Shown here: positions 34,506 to 43,278 of the stretch, one piece after another
Layout: the number at the start of each line of letters is the position of its first letter
Position numbering within the stretch: position 1 is the stretch's first letter
Assembly (NCBI GenBank): GCA_021772435.1
Contig: JAJFLZ010000029.1
Location: 1 to 60,340 of the forward strand
Reading direction: 5' to 3'
DNA length: 60,340 bases
Source: Chlamydiota bacterium
GTDB taxonomy: Bacteria; Chlamydiota; Chlamydiia; Chlamydiales; JACKPQ01
The notes under the pieces: generated by a model
Told to the model about the DNA's origin: nothing
Databases searched by the model: none
Seen by the model: only the letters and a program-made list of their open reading frames with translations
Program-made: the position numbers and the translations under genes

Positions 34506-36869
34506 ATGAGCATCCCAAAAATTCATCATCTACCCCCTGCATCCCCAGCAGGTTTTTCAACAAAAACTAAAATTATCGGAGTAGCACTTGCTGCTCTTGC
34601 GCTGTCTACTCTTTTCCTATGCACATGCTGTTGCTTTGGATGCCGCTTTAGGTTTGGCTCATCAGAAGTTCCCGATCCAATTCCAAACTCCCCTAGGCCA
34701 ATTCCTGGCCCCAATCCAGCCGATGAGGCTGCTTATTCGCTAAAATATGGCAAGCTCAAAGACATTGAGCAGAAAATCAACAGTGGTGCAATCGATTGCA
34801 ATGATCCCAAAACAATCAAAGCTCTTTTAAATAGTGACACCCAAAGCAAAGACGCTATTTTACATCTGCTTGTAGAAAATATCACTGACGTCGATATGGA
34901 GATCGATAAAAGGCCATTAGTTAATCTAGCAGCTGAAGAAGAACTCGAATCATCCGTGATATCTCTGATTGACAAGGGAGCAAAGACCGATGTTGATGAG
35001 GTTGATCGTGACACTTTAACCATGATTGTGATTAAAAACGGCTGGTTAGAGGTATTAAAAAAGCTTCCAATAACGGCATTTGAAGAGAAAAAAGAGTTTA
35101 GCATACTCTACTACAATAAAACGACTTGCCCCATGGAAGTCGCATTAGATAAGGGTCATGATGATATCACGCTATACATGGCTGAGCATCTGAGTGATGT
35201 CGATGCATACTTAACAAAAGCTGTAGAACAACAATTGCATCAAACGGTCAATCGCCTCATCGAAAATGGCGCAAAAACAGACATTTCAGTTTTTAAAACT
35301 CCACTGATTCACCACATCATCAAATGCAGATGGGCCGATACATTAAAGCTGCTCCCAAAAGAGTTGTTTGAAGTAAAACATGAATTCAAAACACCTCTTC
35401 AATTGGCTATGCAAGGCTCCTATGATGAGCAAGATGAGATGGCAGCTTACCTAGTTAGAAATGGAGCTAATGTAGACTTGGAATTTGGCTTTCATTTTAA
35501 AGCCAATATTCTTGAGTGTCTTAAATACAAAAACATGCCAAAAACAGAGCAAGCTCTCAAAGACATCGGATATCAACCTCCTACAAAAGAAGAGCCTCAA
35601 CCAGAACCTCCAAAACCCGAATCGCCACCCCCTATCCTAACTCCAGAGAAACAGCTATCTAAAGCAATGACTGACAATCAGCCAGATGAAGTTTTACGAC
35701 TAGTAAATGAAGGTGCGACGTGGACACAATGTCCCTTGCATTGGGCAATTGAAAAACTTAACGATAAATGCATTGAAACATTAGCCAAGCGACCCGACAT
35801 GATCAATTATAGCCAAGATGGCAAAACTCCGCTTGAATACTATTTTCACCAACATCGTGTTAAATTTTTGGGTGTGGCCGGTGAAAGCACCACTGAAAAT
35901 ATCAAAATGTTTGTTTTAAATGGAGCCAGATGTGGATCGCTTTTGGACACAGCCATGAAACTGATAGAATATAACCAACACAAAGCTTGCGGTGATTTAA
36001 TCCTTAATGAAGCAACCAACGGCGTTACCAACTTCACTGACCTATTTGAAGGCTTGATGCAAGATGACGTAGAAGAATGGCGCTTGGAATGTGTATTCAC
36101 CCATTGCACTGCTAACGCGTTGGAACAGACACCTCTAAACAAGACACATCTCCTTATTAACCGAGGGCTTCTTAGGAAACGAAAACCAACAGTTGCTGAT
36201 ATTGATTTCCTTGTCACGCAAACAAACATCAACCAAGATCGAGACTGGTGGACGTTGCTTTTCAATCAAATCACAAGGCTAAGCCAGGATAACAAAAACC
36301 AAGTTGCGCTCACTTACTCTTCTGCTCATATTGATAGAACAATTATAATGGAAAGATCGGTCATCAAGCCTGAGGAATGGAATGAACTCGTTGAAAACCA
36401 AGATGACGAAGAAAACTTAAATTTCTGCTTACAAAAGCTAGATAAGACAAAAATCAACGAATACAATTATGCACCAAGAGATTCTATGATTGAAAAGCTG
36501 ACCCGTATGGGTAAAAAAGCATCCATCGATGATTTACGCTCACTTAAAGCAAAGGGTAAACTTGGCGTTTTTTGTGAATATGGAGAGGTCGCTATAATCA
36601 GCAATCCTGACTTATCTCTCTTTGACGAGTTTGGTAAAAACACATGCGAGAAAATTTTTAACGCGGCCACAGACCTTAGAATAGAGCATTACGACAAAGC
36701 TATCGAAAAAGAGTTCTTCCAAACAGCCACTTCGATTTTGTATGCATTAGCAGAAGAAAAAAGCATCACTCCTGATAAGCTGAATGAACTAGAACAAGAA
36801 GCACCTGATGGCATGGATGGTAAAGAGCTTAAATTTAAACTAGCTCGAGGTTGGCTAACCGAAGATTAA
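34506..36869 (+). CDS. Membrane-anchored protein with degenerate ankyrin-like repeats (787 aa)
   Basis: A short Pro-rich N-terminus (IHHLPPASPAGF, then TK) is followed by one membrane helix with a cysteine cluster (LFLCTCCCFGCRF). A Pro-rich linker (PDPIPNSPRPIPGPNP) comes next, then many ankyrin-like units such as DEAAYSLKYGKLKDIEQKINSG and VNLAAEEELESSVISLIDKGAKT. A second Pro/Glu-rich linker near residue 355 splits the repeats into two blocks. The same order (proline, TK/KK, helix, linker, repeats) recurs at 15121 and 48199. It is inserted between ybaB and the convergent pts operon, and its stop overlaps that of ptsI by 4 nt. The five cysteines in and next to the helix could be lipidated or form bonds; this is speculative. 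Confidence 0.82.
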   Translation: MSIPKIHHLPPASPAGFSTKTKIIGVALAALALSTLFLCTCCCFGCRFRFGSSEVPDPIPNSPRPIPGPNPADEAAYSLKYGKLKDIEQKINSGAIDCNDPKTIKALLNSDTQSKDAILHLLVENITDVDMEIDKRPLVNLAAEEELESSVISLIDKGAKTDVDEVDRDTLTMIVIKNGWLEVLKKLPITAFEEKKEFSILYYNKTTCPMEVALDKGHDDITLYMAEHLSDVDAYLTKAVEQQLHQTVNRLIENGAKTDISVFKTPLIHHIIKCRWADTLKLLPKELFEVKHEFKTPLQLAMQGSYDEQDEMAAYLVRNGANVDLEFGFHFKANILECLKYKNMPKTEQALKDIGYQPPTKEEPQPEPPKPESPPPILTPEKQLSKAMTDNQPDEVLRLVNEGATWTQCPLHWAIEKLNDKCIETLAKRPDMINYSQDGKTPLEYYFHQHRVKFLGVAGESTTENIKMFVLNGARCGSLLDTAMKLIEYNQHKACGDLILNEATNGVTNFTDLFEGLMQDDVEEWRLECVFTHCTANALEQTPLNKTHLLINRGLLRKRKPTVADIDFLVTQTNINQDRDWWTLLFNQITRLSQDNKNQVALTYSSAHIDRTIIMERSVIKPEEWNELVENQDDEENLNFCLQKLDKTKINEYNYAPRDSMIEKLTRMGKKASIDDLRSLKAKGKLGVFCEYGEVAIISNPDLSLFDEFGKNTCEKIFNAATDLRIEHYDKAIEKEFFQTATSILYALAEEKSITPDKLNELEQEAPDGMDGKELKFKLARGWLTED

Positions 36870-38572
36870 AGCAAAGACTGAACATCTTTGTAAGTAGGGC
36901 AAGCCATAGCTTTTTTGGCCAGGTCCTGCGCATCTGTAAGCGTAGTGCTGCGCACAGCTTCTTTGATGGCAGGGATGTATCTAGGCGGACAGGAAAGCGT
37001 GCGTACACCAAGGCCGATAAGCAGGGGCGTGAATTTAGGATCCGCTGCCATATCTCCGCAAAGGCTAATCGGTATGTGATGGCTGTCTGCTGCTTGTGAT
37101 GTTCTGTGGATCATGCGCAAAATGCTGGGGTGGGCCGGCTCAAAGTTGGATCTGGGATCGGAGCGGTCCGTTGCTAAAGCGTATTGTGTGAGGTCGTTTG
37201 TACCGATGGAGAAAAAGTCGCATTCTTTTGCCATGAGATCTGACATAACGATCGCAGACGGCACTTCCATCATCGCGCCTATGCTGAGTTTTAGTGGAAG
37301 GCCCACACCTTTTTTGCGCAGACGTTCTTGCTCAATTTGAATCAGAAGCGTTGCTTGCTTGAGCTCGTCTATGTCGCTGACTAGTGGAAGTAATATGCGC
37401 AAGTTAAAACCCGAGCTCGCACGAAGAAGAGCTCTTGCTTGGATGCGGAAGATTTCTGGCCGTTGGAGAAGAAAGCGAATCGCTCTGCAGCCGAGGGCCG
37501 GGTTGGCTTGAGGCACAAAGGTGGGACAGAAATCTTTATCTCCACCTACGTCAAAGAGCCGAAATGTAACGGGAAGATCGCCTGCAATTTCGAGTATCCT
37601 TTTGTAGACCTTGCTTTGTCTCTCCTCTGACATTGCTGATTCTTCTTGCAAAAAGAGGTATTCTGAGCGGAAAAGTCCAATTCCAGCAGCACCAGATGCT
37701 GCAATTTGCGTCATATCTTCAATGCATTCGATGTTAGCCATCACATTGATTTTCAGACCGTCTATGGTGTCTGAGGGCAGATGCGCACTTTCTTGCGCTT
37801 TTTTGACCTGGCTTTGAAGAGTTTTTTGTAGCGCTTGATATTTTGTAAGCGTCTCTTTTGTCGGATGTAAAATGACTTTGCCATCGAAGCCATCGACAAC
37901 CATAGTGAATGGTCCATCTTCAATGTAGGATTGCAAGTCGATATCTGCTACAAACGGCACGCCTTTGGATTTGGCGATAAGCGCTGTGTGTGAAGTGGCT
38001 CCTCCAAGGTGTGTGACAAAGCCCATGGCACCAGAGCGCAGGGCTTCAGCAGCATCTGAGGGCACGATTTCGTCAGAGAGGAGGATGCTATTTTTGGGAA
38101 GAGCATCGAGTTCTTTTTTGTGGCGCGCACGCAAGTGCCACATGATGCGCTGCGATAGATCGCGCACGTCTACGAGGCGTTGTTGAAAGTAGGTGTCGGT
38201 GATTTTGGAAAATTGGTCTTCGTATTCGTTGATGACAGAGCGAAATACGGTTTCTGTGTTTTGGAGTTGGTTGCGGATGCGATCTTCAACTTGCGTAATG
38301 ATCGGATCTTCTAGCATCTGGATATGGGTGTCGATGATGCCCGCAGCTTCATCACCTCCTTCTCTTGCCATGTAGTGTTGCAGGCCTAAAAGTTCTTCTC
38401 GTGAAGATTCTAGAGCACTTCTGTATCTTTCGATTTCTGTTTCAGCATCAGAGGTGCGGATTTTGATTTCAGGGACGGTGTCTTCGATGGGCTTCAAAAA
38501 GTGACCAGAGCCAATGGCGATCCCATCACAAAGGGCTGCACCATTTAGGATGATCTCTTCTTGATCAGCCAT
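36866..38572 (-). CDS. ptsI: Phosphoenolpyruvate-protein phosphotransferase (PTS enzyme I)
   Basis: 568 residues from the ATG at 38572, overlapping ptsH by 8 nt; the frame to 38665 lies inside ptsH. The phosphohistidine motif GGATSHTALIA has H195. The PEP-binding barrel has GLFRSEYLF, RLFDVGGDK, and the C-terminal SIGTNDLTQY and SLCGDMAADP. It autophosphorylates from PEP and passes phosphate to HPr. No sugar-specific EIIA/B/C gene is in the window. Together with hprK, this suggests a regulatory, not transport, phosphorelay, as proposed for other chlamydiae. Confidence 0.95.
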   Translation of the reverse strand: MADQEEIILNGAALCDGIAIGSGHFLKPIEDTVPEIKIRTSDAETEIERYRSALESSREELLGLQHYMAREGGDEAAGIIDTHIQMLEDPIITQVEDRIRNQLQNTETVFRSVINEYEDQFSKITDTYFQQRLVDVRDLSQRIMWHLRARHKKELDALPKNSILLSDEIVPSDAAEALRSGAMGFVTHLGGATSHTALIAKSKGVPFVADIDLQSYIEDGPFTMVVDGFDGKVILHPTKETLTKYQALQKTLQSQVKKAQESAHLPSDTIDGLKINVMANIECIEDMTQIAASGAAGIGLFRSEYLFLQEESAMSEERQSKVYKRILEIAGDLPVTFRLFDVGGDKDFCPTFVPQANPALGCRAIRFLLQRPEIFRIQARALLRASSGFNLRILLPLVSDIDELKQATLLIQIEQERLRKKGVGLPLKLSIGAMMEVPSAIVMSDLMAKECDFFSIGTNDLTQYALATDRSDPRSNFEPAHPSILRMIHRTSQAADSHHIPISLCGDMAADPKFTPLLIGLGVRTLSCPPRYIPAIKEAVRSTTLTDAQDLAKKAMACPTYKDVQSLL

Positions 38573-38840
38573 TGACATCCCCAAATTCAGATTCAAAAGC
38601 TTCAATAAGCGCTTGCATGGTTGTTTCAGCATCTTCTCCATCAACATCGATCTGTATGCGCGCATTTTTTTGCGCAGCTAAGATTAAAACGCCCATGATA
38701 CTTCTTGCGTTCACGGTTTCTCCGCGACAAGTAAAATACACCATCGAGCGTTTATCTTGGAGCAGACGCGCAATATAAGCTGCAGGCCTAGCGTGCAGGC
38801 CCAACGGATTCTTAACCTTCACTTCTCGCTGCAGTTTCAT
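38565..38840 (-). CDS. ptsH: Phosphocarrier protein HPr
   Basis: 91 residues. The EI-phosphorylated histidine is H16 in GLHARPAA. The regulatory serine is S47 in NARSIMGVLILAA, the target of HPr kinase. Having both sites and an adjacent hprK indicates dual control by EI and HprK. It overlaps hprK by 29 nt upstream and ptsI by 8 nt downstream, so the three genes are tightly coupled. Confidence 0.95.
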   Translation of the reverse strand: MKLQREVKVKNPLGLHARPAAYIARLLQDKRSMVYFTCRGETVNARSIMGVLILAAQKNARIQIDVDGEDAETTMQALIEAFESEFGDVNG

Positions 38841-39783
38841 AAGCCCCTTCTTGTCTCTTATGCTTTGCGATCGTTTCCAATAGTTTTCTATTAAACTCTT
38901 TTGCTGAATTATATCCTAGTTCTTTTAACCGGTGATTAAGAACAATCGTTTCGATCAGAAGAACGATATCACGACCAGGTTTTACCGGAACAATATGATA
39001 GGGCACTTTTACGCCTAAAATTTCGCGCCGTTTTTCTTCTAAACCAACGCGATCGTAAAAGTGTTTATCGTTCCATGCTTCTAGTTCTACAATCACATCG
39101 ATACGTTGACGCTCGCTCACACACACTGCACCGTAAAGGTGTGCAACGTTAATAATGCCAATGCCGCGAATCTCTAGCAAATGGCGCGTCAATTCCGGTC
39201 CTGATCCTTCCAGATACGTGCTTTCTCGTTTTTTGATGCGCACGACATCATCGCTAATCAGTCTGTGACCCCGCTCAATAAGACCGAGCGCAGCTTCGCT
39301 TTTACCAACAGCAGAATCCCCTGTGATAAACACACCCACACCAAATGCTTCGACAAGCGTTCCATGTTTGGAAATTTTCTCTGAGGATTCTTCGGCTAAA
39401 ATGACAGTAATTTGAGTAAAGAGCTCCATCGTTGGAATTGGCGTTGCAAAAAGTGGAATGGAGCGCTCTTTACAAATCATGGCAAGCTCCGGAAGCGGAG
39501 CAAATCCCCTGGAGACAATCACTGTAGGCACATCGACTCCCAAAACAGCCAGCAGACGCTCTCTTCTTATGCTAGGCTCTAAATCTTGCAAAAACTGCAG
39601 CTCTGCTCGTCCAAAGATCAAAATGCGCCCTTTAGCGCGATTTTGCACAAACCCGGCTAAACTGAGGCCCGGGCGCTCTGCCTCTGGCACTAAAATTTTG
39701 TTCTCGAGTTTACCTGCCCCAGTAAGCTCCAGTTTAAGCCGTTTTCCATGCTTGGAGTAGAAGTCTCGTATTGATAATTCCAT
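38812..39783 (-). CDS. hprK: HPr kinase/phosphorylase
   Basis: 323 residues from the ATG at 39783 (an ATG at 39804 adds seven). The N-terminal domain has VIVSRGFAPLPELAMICKE. The kinase domain has Walker A GDSAVGKS (about 155-162), then RGHRLISDDVVRI, and the family signature EIRGIGIINV. HprK phosphorylates HPr on serine with ATP and reverses the reaction with phosphate. It is the first gene of hprK-ptsH-ptsI. The presence of a complete bifunctional signature suggests it is functional. Confidence 0.95.
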   Translation of the reverse strand: MELSIRDFYSKHGKRLKLELTGAGKLENKILVPEAERPGLSLAGFVQNRAKGRILIFGRAELQFLQDLEPSIRRERLLAVLGVDVPTVIVSRGFAPLPELAMICKERSIPLFATPIPTMELFTQITVILAEESSEKISKHGTLVEAFGVGVFITGDSAVGKSEAALGLIERGHRLISDDVVRIKKRESTYLEGSGPELTRHLLEIRGIGIINVAHLYGAVCVSERQRIDVIVELEAWNDKHFYDRVGLEEKRREILGVKVPYHIVPVKPGRDIVLLIETIVLNHRLKELGYNSAKEFNRKLLETIAKHKRQEGAYETAARSEG

Positions 39784-39913
39784 AATTTTTTTACAATAGT
39801 GCAAATTATTTTTTTAAGCAATACCCCGAAACACAAGGATATTAGAGACTTAGAAAGAAGCAATTAATAGAGCCTGTTTATTATTAAATGAGCATTATGC
39901 TAAAACTAAAAGT

Positions 39914-41185
39914 ATGACTTATACTCGCGTAATTATTATTGGTGGTGGATTCGGCGGCTTAAATGTTGCTAAATCACTGAATAAAGCCAAGATGGAAGTT
40001 CTTTTGCTCGATAAAATGAACCACCATCTTTTTCAGCCTCTGCTCTACCAGGTTGCTAGTGCGGCGCTGTCTCCTGCAGATATTGCGATCCCACTTCGCG
40101 AAATCATGCGCGCGCACAAAAACACCACTGTCCTCATGGGTGATGTCACAGATATAGACAAAGAAAAACGACTCGTCATCTTAGGAAACGGTGAAACATT
40201 CAACTACGACTACTTAGTTGTTGCAACTGGCGCGCGTCACTCCTACTTCGGTAACGATGCCTGGGAACCCATGGCACCTGGACTAAAAACTCTGCTCGAT
40301 GCTCTCAGCATCCGTGAGCGCCTCTTAACCTCTTTTGAAAGAGCCGAGCGCTGCGACAGCATCACCGAAGCTGCCAAATTCCTAAACTTTGTGATTATCG
40401 GAGCAGGCCCCACAGGCGTGGAAATGGCAGGTGCCATTGCAGAAATCGCCCACAAGACCATGATCAAAAATTTCAGACGCATCGATCCAAAAAAAGCGCG
40501 CATCTATCTACTTGAGGCAGCGCCCAGAGTCCTACCTCCCTATCCTGAACGCCTCTCCAAGCGCGCCCACAAAGACTTAGAAAAAATGGGCGTACGCGTC
40601 ATGACAGGAAAACGGGTTACGAATGTCACAGAAGACGGTGTGCAACTTGAAGATGGCTTTATCGAATCCAAAAACGTCATCTGGGCAGCTGGCAACCAAG
40701 CCTCTTCCCTTTTAAAAAGCTTAGATACGGACCTCGACCGCTCTGGACGCGTCATGGTTGAAAAAGATCTCTCCCTTCCCGGCCACCCAGAAGTCTTCGT
40801 CATCGGCGATGCCGCCCACGTCCTCGACAAAAAAGGTGTGCCTATTCCAGCTGTTGCTACAGGAGCCATCCAAGAAGGCTACTATGTTGCTAAAATCATC
40901 CGCAAAGGCATTCCCAAAGACCGCCGCCCCGCCTTCAAATACTTCGATAAAGGCAGCATGGCCACCATCGGCAAATGCAAAGCTGTCGCTTACTTCAAAA
41001 AGGTTCAGTTCACAGGTTTCTTAGCCTGGTGCGCGTGGGGGTTTGTGCATATTCTCTACCTCATCGGCTTTCGCAACCGCTTCAGCGTTGGCCTCAACTG
41101 GTTTTTCCACTACTTCACAGGCATACGCGGCGCCCGCCTCATCCAAAAATCCATCCGTGAACAAGACAAAAAAGACAAATCTTAA
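39914..41185 (+). CDS. ndh: Type II NADH:quinone dehydrogenase (NDH-2)
   Basis: 423 residues. An N-terminal FAD loop IIGGGFGGLNVAKSL leads to HHLFQPLLYQVASAALSPADI, NYDYLVVATGARHSYFG, and a second NADH loop FVIIGAGPTGVEMAGAIAE. FAD-contacting VFVIGDAAHV and a C-terminal amphipathic/membrane-binding segment (WCAWGFVHILYLIGF) complete the family pattern. It passes electrons from NADH to quinone without pumping protons. It is divergent from hprK, and about 130 bp of AT-rich leader lie upstream. Confidence 0.92.
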   Translation: MTYTRVIIIGGGFGGLNVAKSLNKAKMEVLLLDKMNHHLFQPLLYQVASAALSPADIAIPLREIMRAHKNTTVLMGDVTDIDKEKRLVILGNGETFNYDYLVVATGARHSYFGNDAWEPMAPGLKTLLDALSIRERLLTSFERAERCDSITEAAKFLNFVIIGAGPTGVEMAGAIAEIAHKTMIKNFRRIDPKKARIYLLEAAPRVLPPYPERLSKRAHKDLEKMGVRVMTGKRVTNVTEDGVQLEDGFIESKNVIWAAGNQASSLLKSLDTDLDRSGRVMVEKDLSLPGHPEVFVIGDAAHVLDKKGVPIPAVATGAIQEGYYVAKIIRKGIPKDRRPAFKYFDKGSMATIGKCKAVAYFKKVQFTGFLAWCAWGFVHILYLIGFRNRFSVGLNWFFHYFTGIRGARLIQKSIREQDKKDKS

Positions 41186-41213
41186 CTCCTTGATTAATAG
41201 CGACAAGTTCAAG

Positions 41214-41330
41214 TTTTCAGCGGTATCTCACTTTTTTATCGACTTATCGCTGAAAAACGTTACTTTTCAGCGCTATCTCACATTTTTATGGACTTATCGC
41301 TGAAAAAATGCTATTATCAGCGATAAGTCT
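41214..41330 (+). promoter_or_regulatory. Operator-like repeat array touching an ATPase start codon
   Basis: Two 50-bp direct units (41214-41263 and 41264-41313) begin ttttcagcg and end with gacttatcgctgaaaaa. A third, partial unit carries the reverse complement. The 12-mer gacttatcgctg is at 41241-41252 and 41291-41302, and its exact complement cagcgataagtc at 41318-41329, ending 1 bp before the ATG at 41331. Each unit can also fold (cagcg with cgctg). No ribosome-binding site fits between the array and the ATG. This suggests a leaderless or very short leader transcript with protein bound at the array. Confidence 0.85.
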
Positions 41331-42779
41331 ATGATTGGAAGAGAAGAAGAACGCCAGATACTGAAAAGAGCTTTGGACTCGAAAGAGGCCGAGCTCATTG
41401 CTGTCTATGGAAGGCGGCGCGTGGGCAAAACGTATTTAATCAGCCGGTTTTTCAGCGATAAAGGAAAATATTTTGAACTAACTGGGATAAGTGGAGGCAG
41501 CACAAAGCAACAGCTACGCAACTTTTACACTACATTTTGCGAGGCTTTTAAAGCACCTGAAGACAAGAAAAGGCCGAACGATTGGCTAGACGCATTTGAC
41601 ATGTTAAGAAAAGCTGTAGAACTTCAGCCCAAAAGTAAAAATGTTATCTTATTTTTCGATGAGTTCCCTTGGCTGGCGACTAAACGTTCTGGACCATTGC
41701 TTAGTGCTTTTGAACATCTTTGGAACCGCTATCTCTCCCGCATGCCTAACGTCAAAGTGATTGTTTGTGGATCAGCAGCTTCTTGGATGATTAAAAAAAT
41801 TGTGCATAACACAGCCGGTCTATATGGACGTCTAACACAAAAACTTCATCTTTTACCTTTATCACTTCACGAAACCGAAAAATACTTGTCGGTTAAAGGC
41901 ATCCATTTAGACAAAAAACAGATTGTTGAAATTTATCTAGCAATTGGTGGCATTCCAAAATATTTAAATCACGTAGAGCGGGGCTTATCTTCTGCTCAAA
42001 TCATTCAATCATTGTGTTTTTCAACTCATGGCTTTTTAAAAGCCGAGTTTCTACGTTTATACCAATCCCTATTTAGCAAATACGAAAAACATGTAGAAAT
42101 CGTGCGCACGTTAGCAAAAAAACATCAAGGTCTCACACTGAATAAAATCTCTGAGATAACAAAGTTAAGTTCAGGCGGCACTTTAGCCACAATTATCGAA
42201 GAGCTAGAAGCTTCTGGTTTCATCCGGTTCGTTCCTTTTTATGGAAAGAAAAAACGCGATGGTCACTATCGCTTAATAGACGAATATTCACTATTTTATC
42301 TCACATGGATTGAGCCGGTAAAAAGCAATCGCTGCCACGAAAACTATTGGCTGAGTATGCACAAATCTGCTGGGTTCATCTCATGGGCAGGCTATGCATT
42401 TGAAAATGTTTGCATCAAACATATCGACTGCATCATCGAAGGGTTAAAACTTTCAGTTGTAGCAAAAAGTTTTGCCTATTGGGCTTACCGTGCCAAAAAA
42501 GATGACGATTATCCTGGTGCACAAATCGATCTCATTATTGATAGAGCAGATCGGTGCATGAATCTTTGTGAAATGAAATTCTGCGAAAACGAATATATCG
42601 TGACAAGCGACTATGCTCGTGTTTTAGAGCAAAAACGCATGGTATTTAGAGAAAAAAGCAAAACCAAAAAAGCCTTATTCAACACCCTCATCACACCATT
42701 TGGCGCAAAAAAGACAAAAGCCTATCTTTCATCTGTCGACAGCCAATTAGACTGTGATGCACTTTTCTTACCCAGATAA
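41331..42779 (+). CDS. Archaeal-type ATPase with C-terminal nuclease-like DUF234
   Basis: 482 residues. Walker A is GRRRVGKT at 27-34 and a Walker B strand ends VILFFDEFPW near residue 110. Later motifs are GSAASWMIKK and a winged-helix part (LTLNKISEITKLSSGGTLATII). The C-terminus has GAQIDLIIDRAD followed by LCEMKF, the D...ExK pattern of PD-(D/E)XK nucleases. Proteins of this ATPase/DUF234 group are common in archaea and patchy in bacteria, suggesting transfer. The unusual operator-like array at 41214-41330 directly abuts its start. The function of the family is not established; the nuclease-like tail raises a defence or mobile-element role as a possibility. Confidence 0.88.
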   Translation: MIGREEERQILKRALDSKEAELIAVYGRRRVGKTYLISRFFSDKGKYFELTGISGGSTKQQLRNFYTTFCEAFKAPEDKKRPNDWLDAFDMLRKAVELQPKSKNVILFFDEFPWLATKRSGPLLSAFEHLWNRYLSRMPNVKVIVCGSAASWMIKKIVHNTAGLYGRLTQKLHLLPLSLHETEKYLSVKGIHLDKKQIVEIYLAIGGIPKYLNHVERGLSSAQIIQSLCFSTHGFLKAEFLRLYQSLFSKYEKHVEIVRTLAKKHQGLTLNKISEITKLSSGGTLATIIEELEASGFIRFVPFYGKKKRDGHYRLIDEYSLFYLTWIEPVKSNRCHENYWLSMHKSAGFISWAGYAFENVCIKHIDCIIEGLKLSVVAKSFAYWAYRAKKDDDYPGAQIDLIIDRADRCMNLCEMKFCENEYIVTSDYARVLEQKRMVFREKSKTKKALFNTLITPFGAKKTKAYLSSVDSQLDCDALFLPR

Positions 42780-42792
42780 TTTAGGAAAAACC

Positions 42793-43267
42793 ATGCCTAA
42801 GCGATTAACAACTTGCGAGCTAAACCAACTAGAAAAGGATTTGCTGTATTTGAAAATGGATGAGCTCAGGACCACTTGTGAAAGGCTAAGCATCTCTAGC
42901 AAAGGCGTTAAAACGCAGCTGATCGAAAGCATTTGCTTTTTTGCTAGGACAGGTAGGCAGATGCAATATCCAAAAATGCCCGCTGTATCCAAAGCGAAAA
43001 GAGGCGTGAAATATCCACTTGCAAGGGCAACTAAGATGCTAAAGGGTAGCTACAAGGCAGTTTTTCAAGGAGATAATCGGCTCATATTTTCATTTCACAG
43101 CGTTTGGCATCGATTGGCTAAATCAACGCTGGATGGACGGTAATCCCCCCACCTATCAAGAGTTTGCCACATTTTGGCAGACAGAATACCTGAGACGAAA
43201 AGAGACGCAAAAGCATCATTTCGAAAAAGTTTTAAAACTGTTGGAACCTTTGCTTGATGTGACGTAG
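42793..43267 (+). pseudogene. Frameshifted small SAP-like domain protein
   Basis: The ATG at 42793 opens 116 codons ending at 43143. Its N-terminal half (LKMDELRTTCERLSISSKGVKTQLIESI) has the helix-loop-helix spacing of a SAP DNA-binding motif. In the +1 frame from about 43041 to 43267 the sequence reads as convincing protein: a long stretch with IIGSYFHFTAFGIDWLN, then PPTYQEFATFW and LRRKETQKHHFEKVLKLLEP. The frame switch lies between 43041 and about 43110. Joined, the product would be near 158 residues. It could be a pseudogene, an error in the sequence, or recoding. The next gene, comEC, starts 11 bp later. Confidence 0.6.
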
Positions 43268-43278
43268 AATCACGTTTT

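Noticed and set aside
41214..41330. Possible CRISPR array before the ATPase
   Set aside because: Only two full units with no distinct spacers, similarity running through the whole 50 bp, and no cas genes nearby. An operator-like array fits better.
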